A DNA stretch of 64,000 nt, taken from an uncultured Pseudomonadales bacterium (GTDB lineage: Bacteria; Pseudomonadota; Gammaproteobacteria; Pseudomonadales; Pseudohongiellaceae). Positions 1-10,807 of this stretch are shown in pieces. The stretch's first letter is position 1. The number at the start of each line of letters is the position of its first letter. Below the pieces are notes generated by a model. That model was given only the letters and a program-made list of their open reading frames with translations. It ran no database searches and was not told where the DNA came from. A program made the translations under genes and the position numbers. The DNA lies in assembly GCA_943842505.1 (NCBI GenBank), contig CALTDI010000001.1, positions 1 through 64,000 of the forward strand. The letters run 5' to 3'.

Positions 1-666
1 GGTTATAGGACAGTGATAAAGCGTAGCCTGGGTGAGGCTGCGCAAGCGATAGTCGACACCACTGGAAATCTCTACGGTTTTTGTATGCTCCTTAATAAGG
101 TCTATCGCGCGCATGAAGCGCTGTCTCTGCAGACCATCCTCGTAAAGCCGATCGGGCTCTATATTCGACGTAGCGACTAATATCACCTGCCGAGCGAACA
201 GGGCTTCCAGCAAGCCTGCAAGAATCATAGCGTCACCGATATCACGAACGAAAAACTCATCGAAACAGAGCACGCGCGACTCTCTGGCTATCTTGTCCGC
301 AACCTGCTCCAGGGGATTCTTCACCCCCTGCAACGATGCTAGGTCGCGATGAACCCGCTGCATGAAGCGATGAAAATGTGTGCGCATTTTTGCCTTACCC
401 GGCAGGCTCTCGAAAAACACATCCATCAAATAGGTCTTGCCGCGCCCCACTCCACCCCAAATATAGAGGCCCCGAATTGGGGCGCTCTGCTGATCTGTAC
501 CAAATAATCTTTTCTGCAACCATGCCTTCGGCCCCGAGCTCGCCTCCTGAGAGCGTGAGATTTGCTCATACAATTGCTGCAGCTGACCCACTAACGCAAG
601 CTGCGCATCATCCGCAGATATTGTGTTGTTCTGAAGGTCGAGATTGTAGCGCTGCAATGGACCCAT
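1..666 (-). CDS. zapE: ZapE, AFG1-family cell-division ATPase (partial, 3' end outside window)
   Basis: Reading the minus strand from the ATG at 666 gives 222 codons that run off the window edge, so the C-terminal part is missing. The protein has a Walker A motif GGVGRGKT (residues 71-78), the HFHRFM segment typical of the AFG1/ZapE family and a Walker B LCFDEF (133-138). ZapE is a Z-ring-associated P-loop ATPase acting at constriction. It is divergent from zapG, another division-linked gene, as in other gammaproteobacteria. Identification is firm from motifs and context. Confidence 0.93.
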   Translation of the reverse strand, partial: MGPLQRYNLDLQNNTISADDAQLALVGQLQQLYEQISRSQEASSGPKAWLQKRLFGTDQQSAPIRGLYIWGGVGRGKTYLMDVFFESLPGKAKMRTHFHRFMQRVHRDLASLQGVKNPLEQVADKIARESRVLCFDEFFVRDIGDAMILAGLLEALFARQVILVATSNIEPDRLYEDGLQRQRFMRAIDLIKEHTKTVEISSGVDYRLRSLTQATLYHCPIT

Positions 667-945
667 AGTTTCTTTGCCTAAAATGGTTTCCTGCCTACTA
701 AGGTGCTCTGCCAATTAGCTGCCGTCAAAAAAGCGCTCAGTTTCCAGACTATGGAGATGAATGGCAACCTCTATTCACTCCCAGGCTGCCTCTACTTACA
801 TGAACGACACTCAGCAGGCACACAGACAACAAGATTGCTAAAAAAATCGCCTAAACTGGGGTATACTTGCCCTTCGCGCCTTAAGCTGGAAGCCAGCAAG
901 AGGCAAAACATTTGAACGAGATGTCATCAAGAGGCGATTAGTTAA
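667..945. promoter_or_regulatory. zapE-zapG divergent intergenic region
   Basis: This 279-bp gap between divergent genes must hold promoters for both. A TATACT hexamer at 862-867 could be a -10 for zapG, but I find no well-spaced -35. An open frame at 703-915 has no homology that I recognise and a composition unlike the neighbouring genes, so I do not call it. Confidence 0.3.
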
Positions 946-1413
946 ATGATCTGGGTAACTGCAATAGCATGTCTAGCCGTCGGAGTAATCATTGGCGTAG
1001 TATTCTCCAGTCGCTTGAATAGCAGTGCGTCACGAGTCCAGGAATTGGAAAATCAAATTCGCGACATCAAAGATAATCACCTGACCTATCGCGACAATGT
1101 AAGCGACCATTTCAGCATGACAGCCGACCTAGTGCAGCATATGACGGAGAGTTATCGTGAGGTCTATCAGCATTTGGCGAGCGGCGCCCAAGATCTATGC
1201 AGCAATGAAGTGGCGAGCAAATTACTACCCGCCGGCTCCGATGCCGTGTTCGATAGCAATGAAGAGCCCGAGGCTGCTGGCGGTCTGAACCCTCCGAAAG
1301 ACTATGCGGCAAAGCAAGACCCAGGCCAGAAAGGTGCGCTATCCGAAGAGTTTGGCATTAGTAAGTCAATCTCGAACAGCGAAGAAGAAGCCTCAAACCA
1401 GCCCAAGCATTAA
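946..1413 (+). CDS. zapG: ZapG (YhcB, DUF1043) inner-membrane division/envelope protein
   Basis: The 155-residue protein begins with one transmembrane helix (about residues 3-20), followed by a coiled-coil region and the conserved YhcB segment containing YRDNVSDHFSMTADL and YREVYQHLA. The C-terminal third is acidic and low complexity. YhcB/ZapG is an inner-membrane protein linking divisome and cell-wall/outer-membrane biogenesis. A GAGG lies upstream of the ATG, somewhat distant. Position next to zapE supports the call. Confidence 0.88.
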   Translation: MIWVTAIACLAVGVIIGVVFSSRLNSSASRVQELENQIRDIKDNHLTYRDNVSDHFSMTADLVQHMTESYREVYQHLASGAQDLCSNEVASKLLPAGSDAVFDSNEEPEAAGGLNPPKDYAAKQDPGQKGALSEEFGISKSISNSEEEASNQPKH

Positions 1414-1495
1414 ACCGAAGATCACTGCAGCAACTAACGCACCCCATCGAATTTTCGACAGACAGCTGTCTCTGTCCACTATGAATTAACAGATT

Positions 1496-2404
1496 ATGTC
1501 CGAATACAATCTAACTCACCTGAAACAACTCGAAGCCGAGAGCATTCACATAATGCGCGAGGTTGCTGCCGAATTCGACAAGCCGGTTATGCTGTACTCA
1601 GTCGGCAAAGACTCGGCAGTCATGTTGCACCTGGCACTCAAAGCCTTCTACCCAGGCAAACTGCCCTTTCCCCTGATGCATGTTGACACAACATGGAAAT
1701 TCAAGGAGATGATCGCCTTTCGCGACCAGCAGATCGAGAAACTTGGCCTGGACATGATCGTGCATATCAATCAGGAGGGTGTCGACGCGGGTGTTGGCCC
1801 GTTTACCCACGGCAGCGAAAAACACACCGATATCATGAAGACCCAAGCCTTAAAGCAGGCTCTGAATAAATATAAATTTGATGCGGCCTTCGGCGGGGCT
1901 AGACGCGACGAAGAAAAATCCCGCGCCAAAGAGAGAGTGTTTTCTTTCCGCGACAAGAATCACGTCTGGGATCCCAAGAACCAAAGGCCAGAGCTGTGGA
2001 ATATCTACAATGGCAAGATCAATAAGGGCGAGAGCATTCGAGTCTTTCCGCTATCCAATTGGACCGAGCTGGATATTTGGCAGTACATCTACCTAAACAA
2101 TATCGACATCGTACCTTTATACTTCGCCAAACCCAGGCCCGTCGTTAACATCGACGGTGTTGACATCCTGGTTGATGATGATCGAATGCCTATTGAAGAA
2201 GGCCAGAAGATCGAAACCAAGACTGTGCGCTTTCGCACTCTGGGCTGCTACCCACTCTCCGGTGCGGTCGACTCTACCGCCACAACCCTTCCCGAGATCA
2301 TTCAGGAAATGCTTTTGGCTACAAGTTCCGAGAGACAGGGCCGACTCATCGATTCTGACAAGAGTGGCTCCATGGAAGACAAGAAACGCCGAGGCTATTT
2401 CTAG
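1496..2404 (+). CDS. cysD: Sulfate adenylyltransferase subunit 2 (CysD)
   Basis: The 302-residue protein is the length of E. coli CysD. It carries the PP-loop SVGKDS (35-40) of N-type ATP pyrophosphatases, the [15 protein letters not shown] segment, and the C-terminal GCYPLSGAV and [15 protein letters not shown] signatures. With CysN it makes adenosine 5'-phosphosulfate from ATP and sulfate in the cytoplasm. It is followed after 59 bp by cysNC, forming the usual cysD-cysN(C) unit. Confidence 0.97.
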   Translation: MSEYNLTHLKQLEAESIHIMREVAAEFDKPVMLYSVGKDSAVMLHLALKAFYPGKLPFPLMHVDTTWKFKEMIAFRDQQIEKLGLDMIVHINQEGVDAGVGPFTHGSEKHTDIMKTQALKQALNKYKFDAAFGGARRDEEKSRAKERVFSFRDKNHVWDPKNQRPELWNIYNGKINKGESIRVFPLSNWTELDIWQYIYLNNIDIVPLYFAKPRPVVNIDGVDILVDDDRMPIEEGQKIETKTVRFRTLGCYPLSGAVDSTATTLPEIIQEMLLATSSERQGRLIDSDKSGSMEDKKRRGYF

Positions 2405-2410
2405 CCCAAC

Positions 2411-2438
2411 GCAATCAGCAATCAGCAATCAGCAATCA
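2411..2438. repeat. Heptamer tandem repeat (GCAATCA)x4 between cysD and cysNC
   Basis: Four perfect head-to-tail copies of the 7-mer GCAATCA lie just after the cysD stop and 25 bp before the cysNC start. The array is in the untranslated spacer, so gain or loss of copies would change spacing and local mRNA structure, not a reading frame. Confidence 0.95.
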
Positions 2439-2463
2439 CAGCCGCATGAGATTCTAAACAGAC

Positions 2464-4368
2464 ATGTCACATCAATCCGACTTAATTAGCACCGACATCA
2501 GTGCCTACCTGGCTCAACACGAACGCAAGGAACTGCTGCGCCTGCTGACCTGTGGTAGCGTGGATGATGGCAAGAGCACATTGATCGGACGCCTGCTTCA
2601 TGACTCCAAGATGATCTATGAAGACCAGCTTGCAGCCATTGAGGCCGACAGCGTTAAGTCGGGAACCACTGGAGGGAACATCGATCTGGCGCTACTGGTA
2701 GATGGCCTGCAGGCGGAACGCGAACAAGGCATTACTATCGACGTGGCCTATCGTTATTTTTCCACAGCGAAAAGAAAATTCATCATCGCCGACACTCCCG
2801 GTCACGAACAATACACGCGCAATATGGCCACCGGCGCTTCCACCTGCGATCTGGCAATAATTCTAATTGATGCGCGCCACGGTGTTCAGGTACAGACGCG
2901 GCGACATAGTTTCATTGCCTCCCTGCTAGGCATCAAGCACATTATTGTTGCCATCAACAAAATGGATCTGGTCGATTTCAGCGAGAGCGTCTTTAATGAA
3001 ATCAAAGCCGACTACCTAAAATTCAGCGAGAAGCTCGACCCGGCCAGCTTCCACTTTATACCCATGTCCGCACTAACCGGGGATAACGTGGTGAACCCAA
3101 GCGAGCACACTCCCTGGTATGACGGCGGTGCATTGATGCCGCTTCTCGAAAGCATCGAGATTGCCGGCGACAAGAACTATTCCGATTTTCGCTTTCCGGT
3201 GCAGTACGTCAACCGACCCAACTTAAACTTTCGCGGCTTCTGCGGCACGGTCGCCTCAGGAGTAATCCGCAAGGGTGACGAGATAACGGTCCTGCCGTCG
3301 AACAAAACGAGCCGCATTAAATCCATCGTAACCTACGACGAAGAACTTGAGTTAGCTCACGCAGACATGGCCGTTACGCTCACACTGGAAGATGAGATCG
3401 ACGTGAGCCGTGGCGACATACTCGCGCATCCCGAGAATGTTCCCGCCAGCGATATACGCTTCGATGCCACTGTCGTATGGATGGCAGAGACCCCATTGCT
3501 TCCGGGGAAAGCCTTCGATTTCAAATTGGGCAGCAAGACTGTAAGCGGCAGCCTGAATACGATTCATAGCCGAATCGACGTAAACACACTGGAGAAGCAT
3601 CCAGCCCCGGGGCTGGAATTGAATGAAATCGGCCTGACAGAAATAAATCTGGATGAGACAGTTTGTTTCGATGGCTACAAGGACAACCGCGCCACTGGCA
3701 GCTTCATTATTATCGATAGACTCAGCAATGTAACTGTCGGAGCCGGCATGATCGACTGTGAACAGCAGCCAAGAAGCGCTCGCAGCGAATCCAGCAATAT
3801 CATCGTTACCAAGGAAGAGCGCGCCGCGCGTTATGGTCAGAAGCCCGCCACGATTATGTTCGTCGGCGTCTCAGGATCCGGCAAGTCCACTCTCGCACAT
3901 GGCCTGGAGAGACGACTGTTCGATCGCGGGCGCGTAAGCACCGTATTGGACGGCAAGACTATGCGCCTGGGCATAAGCAAAGACCTGGCTCACGACGCCG
4001 AGGGCCGCGCCGAAAATTTAAGACGCAGCGCCCACATCGCCAGATTCCTGAATGATTCGGGTGTTATCTGTTGCGCCTCCTTTGTAGCGCCCAATGCCGA
4101 TTCCAGAGAACATGCTATTAGGGTAATCGGTAAAGACAACTGCTACATTATTTACCTCAATCCGCCCATGGAAGTTTGTGTTCAGCGAGACCCAAGTGGA
4201 TTGTATGCTGCCGCAGAAGGAACAGAATCCTCAGACATTCCTGGCCTGTCGTTTCCCTATAGTGTGCCCGAGGTCGTGCACCTCGAACTGGATACGGCGG
4301 CCTTGTCTGCGGATGAGTGTCTGGAGAAGGTTCTACGATTAATGCGCGAGAAGGAGATTATCCAATAG
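2464..4368 (+). CDS. cysNC: Bifunctional CysNC: ATP sulfurylase GTPase subunit fused to APS kinase
   Basis: This 634-residue protein has two halves. Residues 1-~450 are an EF-Tu-like GTPase (CysN) with G1 GSVDDGKS (31-38), G3 DTPGHEQY and G4 NKMD, followed by beta-barrel domains. From about residue 463 there is an APS kinase (CysC) domain with P-loop GVSGSGKS (468-475). Together with CysD it forms APS and then phosphorylates it to PAPS. The kinase segment that is usually DGDNVRxG reads DGKTMRLG here, a divergence near the APS site. No strong Shine-Dalgarno is visible before the ATG. Confidence 0.95.
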   Translation: MSHQSDLISTDISAYLAQHERKELLRLLTCGSVDDGKSTLIGRLLHDSKMIYEDQLAAIEADSVKSGTTGGNIDLALLVDGLQAEREQGITIDVAYRYFSTAKRKFIIADTPGHEQYTRNMATGASTCDLAIILIDARHGVQVQTRRHSFIASLLGIKHIIVAINKMDLVDFSESVFNEIKADYLKFSEKLDPASFHFIPMSALTGDNVVNPSEHTPWYDGGALMPLLESIEIAGDKNYSDFRFPVQYVNRPNLNFRGFCGTVASGVIRKGDEITVLPSNKTSRIKSIVTYDEELELAHADMAVTLTLEDEIDVSRGDILAHPENVPASDIRFDATVVWMAETPLLPGKAFDFKLGSKTVSGSLNTIHSRIDVNTLEKHPAPGLELNEIGLTEINLDETVCFDGYKDNRATGSFIIIDRLSNVTVGAGMIDCEQQPRSARSESSNIIVTKEERAARYGQKPATIMFVGVSGSGKSTLAHGLERRLFDRGRVSTVLDGKTMRLGISKDLAHDAEGRAENLRRSAHIARFLNDSGVICCASFVAPNADSREHAIRVIGKDNCYIIYLNPPMEVCVQRDPSGLYAAAEGTESSDIPGLSFPYSVPEVVHLELDTAALSADECLEKVLRLMREKEIIQ

Positions 4369-4381
4369 CGCAGCTACGCAG

Positions 4382-5143
4382 TTAGACCGGGTTATCGATG
4401 TCGATAAACTGGTGCTCCAACCCAAACTTTTCTGCTAGATAGTTACCTATGGCCTGAACCCCGTAGCGCTCGGTGGCATGATGCCCGGCTGAGAAAAAAT
4501 GGATGCCAGACTCCCTTGCAATATGCACTGTGGGCTCGGACACTTCTCCTGTGATGTAGGCATCGACACCGGCGGCAACGGCGAGTTCGATATAATTCTG
4601 CGCAGCGCCAGTACACCAGGCCACTGATTTTATATTTTTCGACTTCCCTTCTATTGCCAGGGGCTGCCTACCGAGTTTTTGCTCAATCAGAGTCTGAAGC
4701 GAATCGAAATCGGCATCTTCAGCCAGGGTTCCGGTGAGCCCGATAGGGTGATTGTTCTGCTTGCCTAGCTCCCCCTCAATCTCGATTCCCAAGCGCTGCG
4801 CCAACTGCACGTTATTGCCAAATTCTCGATGCACATCGAGGGGCAAATGATAGGCGAGGAGACTGATATCGTGTTTCAGCAAGGCCTCGATACGCGACTT
4901 CTTTATTCCCGATATCGACTGATCTTCTCCACGCCAGAAATAACCATGATGAACCAACAAGGCATCGGCTTTCGCTGCGACAGCTGCATCGATCAATTCC
5001 TGACAGGCAGTAACCCCCGTCACTAGCTTAGATATTTGTTCACGCCCCTGCACCTGCAATCCATTGGGGCAATAGTCATTAAACTGCTCGGGTCGCAGCA
5101 CTTGTTTTAATTCGGCTTCAAGCTCTTTCAGGCTAACTGGCAT
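4382..5143 (-). CDS. Nif3-like dinuclear metal centre protein (YbgI family)
   Basis: I start at the ATG at 5143, which is preceded by AAGGTGG at good distance; an in-frame TTG six codons upstream is less likely. The 253-residue product matches YbgI/Nif3: YCPNGLQVQG, VTGVTA, the metal-binding HHGYFW (H65, H66), HLPLDVHREFGN, and the C-terminal GHHATERYG. Members form toroidal hexamers with a dinuclear metal site; the substrate is unsettled. The gene converges with cysNC, with only 13 bp between stops, and is divergent from the algW-like protease, as in Pseudomonas. Confidence 0.9.
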   Translation of the reverse strand: MPVSLKELEAELKQVLRPEQFNDYCPNGLQVQGREQISKLVTGVTACQELIDAAVAAKADALLVHHGYFWRGEDQSISGIKKSRIEALLKHDISLLAYHLPLDVHREFGNNVQLAQRLGIEIEGELGKQNNHPIGLTGTLAEDADFDSLQTLIEQKLGRQPLAIEGKSKNIKSVAWCTGAAQNYIELAVAAGVDAYITGEVSEPTVHIARESGIHFFSAGHHATERYGVQAIGNYLAEKFGLEHQFIDIDNPV

Positions 5144-5261
5144 TGGAATCCACCTTGGCAACGCTGTATATTGGTTTCGCCCGACAATAATAACATAGTG
5201 TTATCTCAAGCAGATGAGGTGGCGCATCTGGCAAGACAGTAGCTATTCAGGCAAAGACGTC

Positions 5262-6386
5262 ATGAGCGGCATAAACAGACTACTCAAATACTTAAGCTGG
5301 CCCGTAGCCTGCGGCATTCTGTTGGGTCTCGTTGTTCTGCAGTACCAGCAGCTACAACAACTTGGCAATCGGGCTCTCCCCGTCGCGACTACCGCTCCCA
5401 CCACTAGCGCCCCCTTATCATTCTCTGAAGCCATTGCGCTCGCCGCTCCCGCTGTCGTTTCCATCAATGCGACCAACGTGAATGTTGAATCTATCGAGCG
5501 CACCTCCGACGATCGCCTGAATCTATATCTTGGCGAGCGAGCGAGCCTCGGCTCTGGCGTGATTGTCAGTGAGAATGGATTTATATTGACCAACCTGCAT
5601 GTCGTCGACACATTATTCGACGCATTCGATGCTGAGGTTACCCTCAACGATGGCCGCAAGATTTCCGCAACGGTTGTTGCATGGGATGAAGCGAGCGACC
5701 TGGCAGTATTACATATCAACATGGATAACCTGACCCCTATTCAGATTGGTGACGACAGTTCATTACATATTGGTGACATTGTGTTCGCCATTGGCTATCC
5801 AAGAAATATTGGGCAGTCCGTCTCCCAGGGAATTATTAGCGCATTAACCAAAGAATCGGAGAGCAATCCCGGCATCATTCAGACCGACGCCGCTATTAAT
5901 CCTGGCAATTCCGGCGGCGCCCTTATTAACTCTCGAGGACAACTAGTAGGTATAAATTCCTCTATATTTTCAGAATCGGGTAACTTCGAGGGCATCGGCT
6001 TCGCCACACCGGCAAGTGAAGCAATTGAAGCCTTTCATGAGATGGCAGAGCAGGCTATCGACGCAAACGCCGGATACCTGGGCGTGATTACCGGCGAGGC
6101 ATTGAACGCGCAATCCAGCCAGCTGTTCTTCGGCGTCGATAATATTCGAGGTATGTTGGTCGAGAGCGTTGACGAGGGTGGTGCCGCAGAAAGAGCCGGC
6201 ATTCAGCCCGGAGATGTTATCACCATGGTAGAAGATACATCCGTCATCGACGGGCAGAATATAATGATGGAAGTGCGTAACAAGAAACCGGGTGACTCGA
6301 TAAATATACAGATCTATCGTGACGGGGATAATTTCGTACTACCCACAACGCTAGGATTTGGACAGGCTATCATCATAGAGCCTTAA
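5262..6386 (+). CDS. algW: Periplasmic serine protease of DegS/AlgW type
   Basis: Starting at the ATG at 5262, the 374-residue protein has an N-terminal signal anchor (about residues 11-28), a trypsin-like domain with catalytic H113 (NLHVVD), D146 (SDLAVL) and S217 (NPGNSGGA), and one C-terminal PDZ domain (~275-370). A single PDZ plus a membrane anchor fits the site-1 proteases DegS/AlgW, which sense misfolded outer-membrane proteins and cleave the anti-sigma factor of the envelope stress sigma factor. An upstream in-frame ATG at 5214 exists but would put a charged extension before the anchor. Position near the his-mur block matches algW in Pseudomonas. Confidence 0.9.
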   Translation: MSGINRLLKYLSWPVACGILLGLVVLQYQQLQQLGNRALPVATTAPTTSAPLSFSEAIALAAPAVVSINATNVNVESIERTSDDRLNLYLGERASLGSGVIVSENGFILTNLHVVDTLFDAFDAEVTLNDGRKISATVVAWDEASDLAVLHINMDNLTPIQIGDDSSLHIGDIVFAIGYPRNIGQSVSQGIISALTKESESNPGIIQTDAAINPGNSGGALINSRGQLVGINSSIFSESGNFEGIGFATPASEAIEAFHEMAEQAIDANAGYLGVITGEALNAQSSQLFFGVDNIRGMLVESVDEGGAAERAGIQPGDVITMVEDTSVIDGQNIMMEVRNKKPGDSINIQIYRDGDNFVLPTTLGFGQAIIIEP

Positions 6387-6422
6387 CAACACAGGCGACT
6401 CTAGTCTGGTTTTACAAAGTCT

Positions 6423-7742
6423 CTAATCGACACTCTTAAATCGATATTCAGCAGAAAGCGCATGCGCCTCCAGGTGTTCGTCACGCGCTATAACCGATGC
6501 CGTTCTTGCCAGGGTATTGGCACCGGATTCTGAACAGTTGATTATTGAACTGCGCTTCTGAAAATCATACACGCCTAATGCAGAGAAAAACTTTGCAGAA
6601 CCTGATGTAGGCAATACATGGCTGGGGCCCGCACAATAGTCTCCCAAAGCTTCCGCGCTGTAACGACCCATGAAGATTGCGCCCGCATTTTCTATCGAGT
6701 CGAGCAACGCTTGAGGCTCATCAATCGAAATCTCTAAATGCTCTGGAGCAATAATATTACTCACATTTGCCGCCTCCTGCAGATCTCCTACAAGAATAAA
6801 TATGCCGCGATTGCGTAGCGATACCGAGATGATGTCACGCCTGGACATTCCTGGCAGCAGGCGATCTATGCTGTTCTTTACCTCATCGAGAAAGGCAGCG
6901 TCATCGGATATCAGGATCGACTGCGCCTGTTCGTCATGTTCTGCCTGAGAGAACAAATCCATGGCGATCCAATCAGGGTTCGACTTGCCATCGCAGATGA
7001 TCGTTAACTCAGAAGGCCCTGCTATCATGTCGATACCGACCTCACCGAAGACTAGTTTCTTTGCCACCGTCACATAAATATTACCCGGGCCAGCTATCTT
7101 ATCGACCTTGTCGATCGTTGCCGTGCCGTAGGCTAGTGCCGCCACAGCCTGAGCGCCACCGATAGTGTAAAGCTTGGTAACCCCAGCAAGCGCAGCAGCA
7201 GCAAATACCAGCCTTCCCGCCTCTGAATAGGCCGTCGGAACTGTTGCGATTATCTCTTTAACACCTGCGACCTGTGCAGGAATCGCCAACATGAGCATCG
7301 ATGACGGGTAGTTAGCCTTGCCGCCTGGGACATACACACCAACACGTCGCAAGGGGCTTATCTTCTGACCATAGACCGAGCCATCTGCCTCAGTATAAGT
7401 CCAGGAATCTTGCTTCTGCTTCACGTGATAGCTTCGTATTCGATCAGCGGCGTGTGTTAGCGCTTCTCGCTGCTCCTTCGAAATACTCTGCAGTGCATGC
7501 TGCATCTGCTCTTGCGAAACCGACAGCTCGTCGATGGAGTCTGCCGCGAAACCGTCGAATCGCTTGGTATACTCCACAACCGCGGAATCACCCCTACTTC
7601 TTACTTCCTGCAGAATATCACTAACAGTATGAGTAACTTCTTCGGCGACAATCATTTCGCGCTGCAATAGAGTAGCGAGGCGATCTTCGAAGTCGCTATC
7701 GGAGGCGTTGAGTCGGTTAATATCTATGACTGTACTGGACAT
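6423..7742 (-). CDS. hisD: Histidinol dehydrogenase
   Basis: The 439-residue protein covers full-length HisD, with the NAD-binding [13 protein letters not shown] segment, [19 protein letters not shown], and the zinc/catalytic regions [12 protein letters not shown] and [12 protein letters not shown]. It oxidises histidinol to histidine in two NAD-dependent steps. It follows hisG by 7 bp in the same operon. hisC, which lies next in Pseudomonas, is absent here: the next gene is the convergent protease. Confidence 0.97.
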   Translation of the reverse strand: MSSTVIDINRLNASDSDFEDRLATLLQREMIVAEEVTHTVSDILQEVRSRGDSAVVEYTKRFDGFAADSIDELSVSQEQMQHALQSISKEQREALTHAADRIRSYHVKQKQDSWTYTEADGSVYGQKISPLRRVGVYVPGGKANYPSSMLMLAIPAQVAGVKEIIATVPTAYSEAGRLVFAAAALAGVTKLYTIGGAQAVAALAYGTATIDKVDKIAGPGNIYVTVAKKLVFGEVGIDMIAGPSELTIICDGKSNPDWIAMDLFSQAEHDEQAQSILISDDAAFLDEVKNSIDRLLPGMSRRDIISVSLRNRGIFILVGDLQEAANVSNIIAPEHLEISIDEPQALLDSIENAGAIFMGRYSAEALGDYCAGPSHVLPTSGSAKFFSALGVYDFQKRSSIINCSESGANTLARTASVIARDEHLEAHALSAEYRFKSVD

Positions 7743-7749
7743 GCTAGCG

Positions 7750-8388
7750 CTATTTCTTATCGACTGCGTCGCGCAGTTGACCCAATATTTCTCGTATCAA
7801 AGCATTCTTAATTTTCATAGAGGCCTTGTTGACAATTATTCGCGAGCTAATTTCTGCGATGAGCTCACGCGGCTCCAAGCCATTCGCCTTGAGGGTTTTT
7901 CCGGTATCGACAATATCCACTATGGCATCGGCGAGTCCCATCATGGGAGCCAGTTCTAACGCACCATTTAACTTTATTAGCTCAATCTGCTGCCCCTGCT
8001 GAGCAAAATACTTCTTGGCAATATTGGTAAACTTGGTCGCAACCTTGAGCCTGCCCTTAACCGGTTTAGCGTTCACGGGCTCTGCAGTCATCATCTGACA
8101 GACTGCTATCTTCAAGTCCAATGGTTCGTAGAATCCCTCATCACCGTATTCGAGTAACAGATCTTTGCCGACAACACCTATATCAGCGCTGCCAAACTCG
8201 ACATAGGTGGGAACATCAGTCCCCCGAATCACCATCAGCTTTACATTCTCTCGGTTGGTATCAAAGATTAGTTTACGGCTCTTGTTAATATCTTCAGCAG
8301 GCACGATTCCAGCCTGCGCAAACAAGGGCAGCACTTCTTCCAAGATACGCCCCTTAGTGAGGGCTATGACTAACTGATTGGAATTCAT
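7750..8388 (-). CDS. hisG: ATP phosphoribosyltransferase, short form
   Basis: At 212 residues this is the short HisG lacking the C-terminal regulatory domain of the ~300-residue enteric form. Recognisable segments are [10 protein letters not shown], the [11 protein letters not shown] motif, and the phosphate-binding [14 protein letters not shown]. It condenses ATP with PRPP, the first step of histidine synthesis. Short HisG needs the HisZ partner for activity and feedback control; no hisZ is in the window. It sits between murA and hisD. Confidence 0.96.
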   Translation of the reverse strand: MNSNQLVIALTKGRILEEVLPLFAQAGIVPAEDINKSRKLIFDTNRENVKLMVIRGTDVPTYVEFGSADIGVVGKDLLLEYGDEGFYEPLDLKIAVCQMMTAEPVNAKPVKGRLKVATKFTNIAKKYFAQQGQQIELIKLNGALELAPMMGLADAIVDIVDTGKTLKANGLEPRELIAEISSRIIVNKASMKIKNALIREILGQLRDAVDKK

Positions 8389-8428
8389 TTAAAGATAAAC
8401 TCGCAAGACTGAAAAAAGTTCGCTTTTC

Positions 8429-9691
<1,263 letters not shown>

Positions 9692-9719
9692 TTATTTGCT
9701 CGGCGGGAAGAAAGTGTAT

Positions 9720-9956
9720 TCAGGAGGTCTGACTTTCGTTCACGGTCATCAGGTTCATAGTGACTGCGTGAATGGCTCCACTCGTTATATGCTCGTTCAA
9801 AATTTTGTAAATGGCCTGCTGTCGCTTCACGGCGTTCAATCCTTCAAACACATCGCCAACAACGGATACAAGATATTTGCCATCACCGCCATCAACGGCT
9901 ACCTGACAGTCTGTAAGCTTTGCATTAAGCAGTTCGGTAATCTGACTCGCGTCCAA
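9720..9956 (-). CDS. ibaG: BolA-family protein IbaG (YrbA)
   Basis: A 78-residue BolA-fold protein with the segment VSVVGDVFEGLNAVKRQQAIY, including the class-typical F-x-G-L and R-Q/H region. IbaG partners with monothiol glutaredoxin in Fe-S handling and acid stress. It lies between mlaC and murA, its usual place, although mlaB, which normally separates it from mlaC, is missing. Confidence 0.93.
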   Translation of the reverse strand: MDASQITELLNAKLTDCQVAVDGGDGKYLVSVVGDVFEGLNAVKRQQAIYKILNEHITSGAIHAVTMNLMTVNESQTS

Positions 9957-9970
9957 TCTTCTACTCCGTT

Positions 9971-10573
9971 CTATTTCCAGTTATCCAATACAGCGTCGAT
10001 ATCGTTGTCATTCTGCCCCATCAAGGCAGAAAACTGAGTGAAATACTGCCGACCCAGATTGATACCAGCCAGGCTTAGGTTCTTAAGCTTCCACTCATCA
10101 TTCTCATTGAGGAACATCTGGTACTGCAGACGCAGATTGGAGTCACCACCACGCAACTCCATGCCTACCACGGTATCGCCGCGGGGATCAGCGTCTGTAT
10201 TGCTGGCCGGAAGGAAGACCAGCTCCTGCCCTTCGTAGGCAACCAGCGAAGCACCGTAAAAACGGGTTAATGTATTCTTTAGAATATCGGCGAAGCGTTG
10301 CTTCTGAGCGTCACTAGCTGAGGCCGCAAAACGGTTCATTACCACCTCTGCGACAGCAGTAAAATCTACGATTGAAGTGAGCGCTCCCTCGACAGCGGAG
10401 AAGTAGGCATCGCGATCCGAGAGAAAAAGAGTTCGAGACTCTTGAACTGTAGCTAGAAGCGATTCCACTCCGGTCTTGGCAGTCTCAACAGCCGTGTATT
10501 GCTGGGCATAACTGAGCGCTGGCAACATTCCAACAAGGACCAGGGTGACTAAGTATTTATTCAATGATTTCAT
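9971..10573 (-). CDS. mlaC: MlaC, periplasmic phospholipid shuttle protein
   Basis: I choose the ATG at 10573, preceded by AAGGA at 7 nt, giving a 200-residue preprotein with a signal peptide ending near SYAQQ. Longer in-frame starts would precede the signal peptide with a non-hydrophobic extension. The mature part matches the Ttg2D/MlaC fold (VDFTAVAEVVMNRF, LTRFYGASLVAYEGQ, LRLQYQMFLNENDEWKLKNLSLAGINLG). MlaC ferries phospholipids between the outer-membrane MlaA complex and the MlaFEDB transporter. The transporter genes are not next to it here. Confidence 0.93.
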   Translation of the reverse strand: MKSLNKYLVTLVLVGMLPALSYAQQYTAVETAKTGVESLLATVQESRTLFLSDRDAYFSAVEGALTSIVDFTAVAEVVMNRFAASASDAQKQRFADILKNTLTRFYGASLVAYEGQELVFLPASNTDADPRGDTVVGMELRGGDSNLRLQYQMFLNENDEWKLKNLSLAGINLGRQYFTQFSALMGQNDNDIDAVLDNWK

Positions 10574-10807
10574 TTGCTTATCCTTCATCATTACTCGAAG
10601 CTGAGTCCTTAAATCCGCTAATCGGATACCTGCAGATCTAAAATACACAAAAAGAGCTGAATATTGACTGAACTTTCTTAGAGAACCTTACTAGAGCAGT
10701 GGCGCAGTTTACATCAAATAGACAGTTCAATAAATTATTACTTGCAAAGCTCCCCAAAGAATCTTCTAATTGACCGCTTTACCTAGGCATCTAAGAATAC
10801 TTCCTCT

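Noticed and set aside
378-668. Plus-strand open frame opposite zapE
   Set aside because: Shadow of zapE on the other strand.
703-915. Open frame of 70 codons upstream of zapG
   Set aside because: No recognisable protein features, and it covers the divergent promoter region.
5180-5200. CAATAATAACA upstream of algW as a Crc/Hfq site
   Set aside because: It is about 70 nt before the start and not near a Shine-Dalgarno; likely chance A/T-rich sequence.
10574-10807. Remnant of mlaD/E/F between mlaC and yrbG
   Set aside because: The gap contains no residual MCE or ABC transporter coding sequence that I can see.
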